Source: Ruegeria sp. TM1040 (GTDB taxonomy: Bacteria; Pseudomonadota; Alphaproteobacteria; Rhodobacterales; Rhodobacteraceae). Taken from it: DNA of 64,000 bases. Positions 63,877 to 64,000 of this stretch are shown here, piece by piece. Each line of letters begins with the position of its first letter. Position 1 is the stretch's first letter. The notes under the pieces are model-generated. The model was not told the origin of the DNA. It did no database searches and saw only the letters and a program-made list of their open reading frames with translations. The translations under genes and the position numbers were made by a program. Location of the stretch: assembly GCF_000014065.1 (NCBI RefSeq), contig NC_008044.1:2689501-2753500 (forward strand), read 5' to 3'.

Positions 63877-64000
63877 ATGACCCGTCACGCTTTGCCGGAC
63901 CAGATGATCCAGGCCCCGTCCAATCAGGGCACCCACGAGGGGTATATGCCCGGATTTGGAAATGATTTCGAAACCGAAGCCCTGCCCGGCGCCCTGCCCC
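63877..64000 (+). CDS. hmgA: Homogentisate 1,2-dioxygenase, 5' end only
   Basis: Cleaves the ring of homogentisate in tyrosine/phenylalanine degradation. Only 41 codons are inside the window. The run GYMPGFGNDFETEALPGALP (residues 22-41) is the diagnostic N-terminus. AGAGGAGG precedes the ATG at 63877. Probably the first gene of a hmgA-fahA-type operon that continues outside. Confidence 0.88.
   Translation, partial: MTRHALPDQMIQAPSNQGTHEGYMPGFGNDFETEALPGALP

Noticed and set aside
1-64000. tRNA, rRNA, CRISPR, insertion sequences, prophage or toxin-antitoxin loci
   Set aside because: No T-loop or anticodon patterns, no regular spacer arrays, no transposase or integrase motifs were seen in reading both strands.

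Overview
The window is 64 kb of a GC-rich chromosome from an alphaproteobacterium of the Rhodobacterales, most likely the marine Roseobacter group. This is inferred from gene order and protein style: folK / rpoZ-rsh-pdxJ-acpS-lepB-rnc-era-recO, an F0 operon with a b/b' pair set apart from F1, mipZ instead of minCD, three deformylase genes in a row beside fmt, a cysteine-free L31, BluB, and a CycM-like cytochrome diverging from pheA. No species can be named from sequence alone. There is no rRNA, tRNA, CRISPR array, transposase, integrase or prophage gene. This is core chromosome with scattered accessory genes.

Layout. 0-11 kb: hemN, the complete yejABEF peptide importer (minus strand), a membrane-anchored cytochrome c, pheA, and a Tat-exported PhoX-like protein. 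11-21 kb: the conserved minus-strand block folK, rpoZ, rsh, DUF2062, pdxJ, a small membrane protein, acpS, lepB, rnc, era, DUF1491, recO. 21-31 kb: a NYN nuclease, ispH, LysE exporter, DUF3429, methyltransferase, rnhA and a TRIC channel on plus; then def1-def2-def3, fmt and two GlsB-like membrane proteins on minus; then a PatB-type C-S lyase. 31-42 kb: glutathionyl-hydroquinone reductase, cobC-cobD, a lytic transglycosylase, smc, an aminotransferase diverging from a GntR regulator, and a degenerate PstB-like ATPase. 42-50 kb: atpI-B-E-X-F, two DMT exporters, ArsR, LysR/azoR, a prolyl-tRNA editing protein and an unknown 230-residue protein. 50-61 kb: ffh, two GNATs, chorismate mutase, rpsP, bluB, a 49-residue membrane protein, rimM, trmD, rplS and rpmE, with a kinase and a lipoprotein on the opposite strand and a MerR/MFS pair inserted. 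61-64 kb: mipZ, a class III adenylate cyclase overlapping a MarR gene, and the cut-off start of hmgA.

How the genes connect: translation and protein maturation dominate (ffh, rpsP, rimM, trmD, rplS, rpmE, def, fmt, lepB, era, rnc, rpoZ, rsh). Chorismate mutase and PheA are successive steps to phenylalanine. CobC, CobD and BluB all serve the lower part of vitamin B12. PdxJ supplies the PLP used by CobC, PatB and the aminotransferase.

Most worth a second look: an orphan PstB-like protein that has lost the Q-loop, signature, catalytic Glu and H-switch residues while keeping Walker A; a third deformylase with the metal-binding Cys and catalytic Glu replaced; a structured, repeat-bearing 450-bp gap upstream of ffh; a recurring element of core plus hairpin just after stop codons; large perfect palindromes at convergent gene ends; and a 49-residue membrane protein between bluB and rimM.
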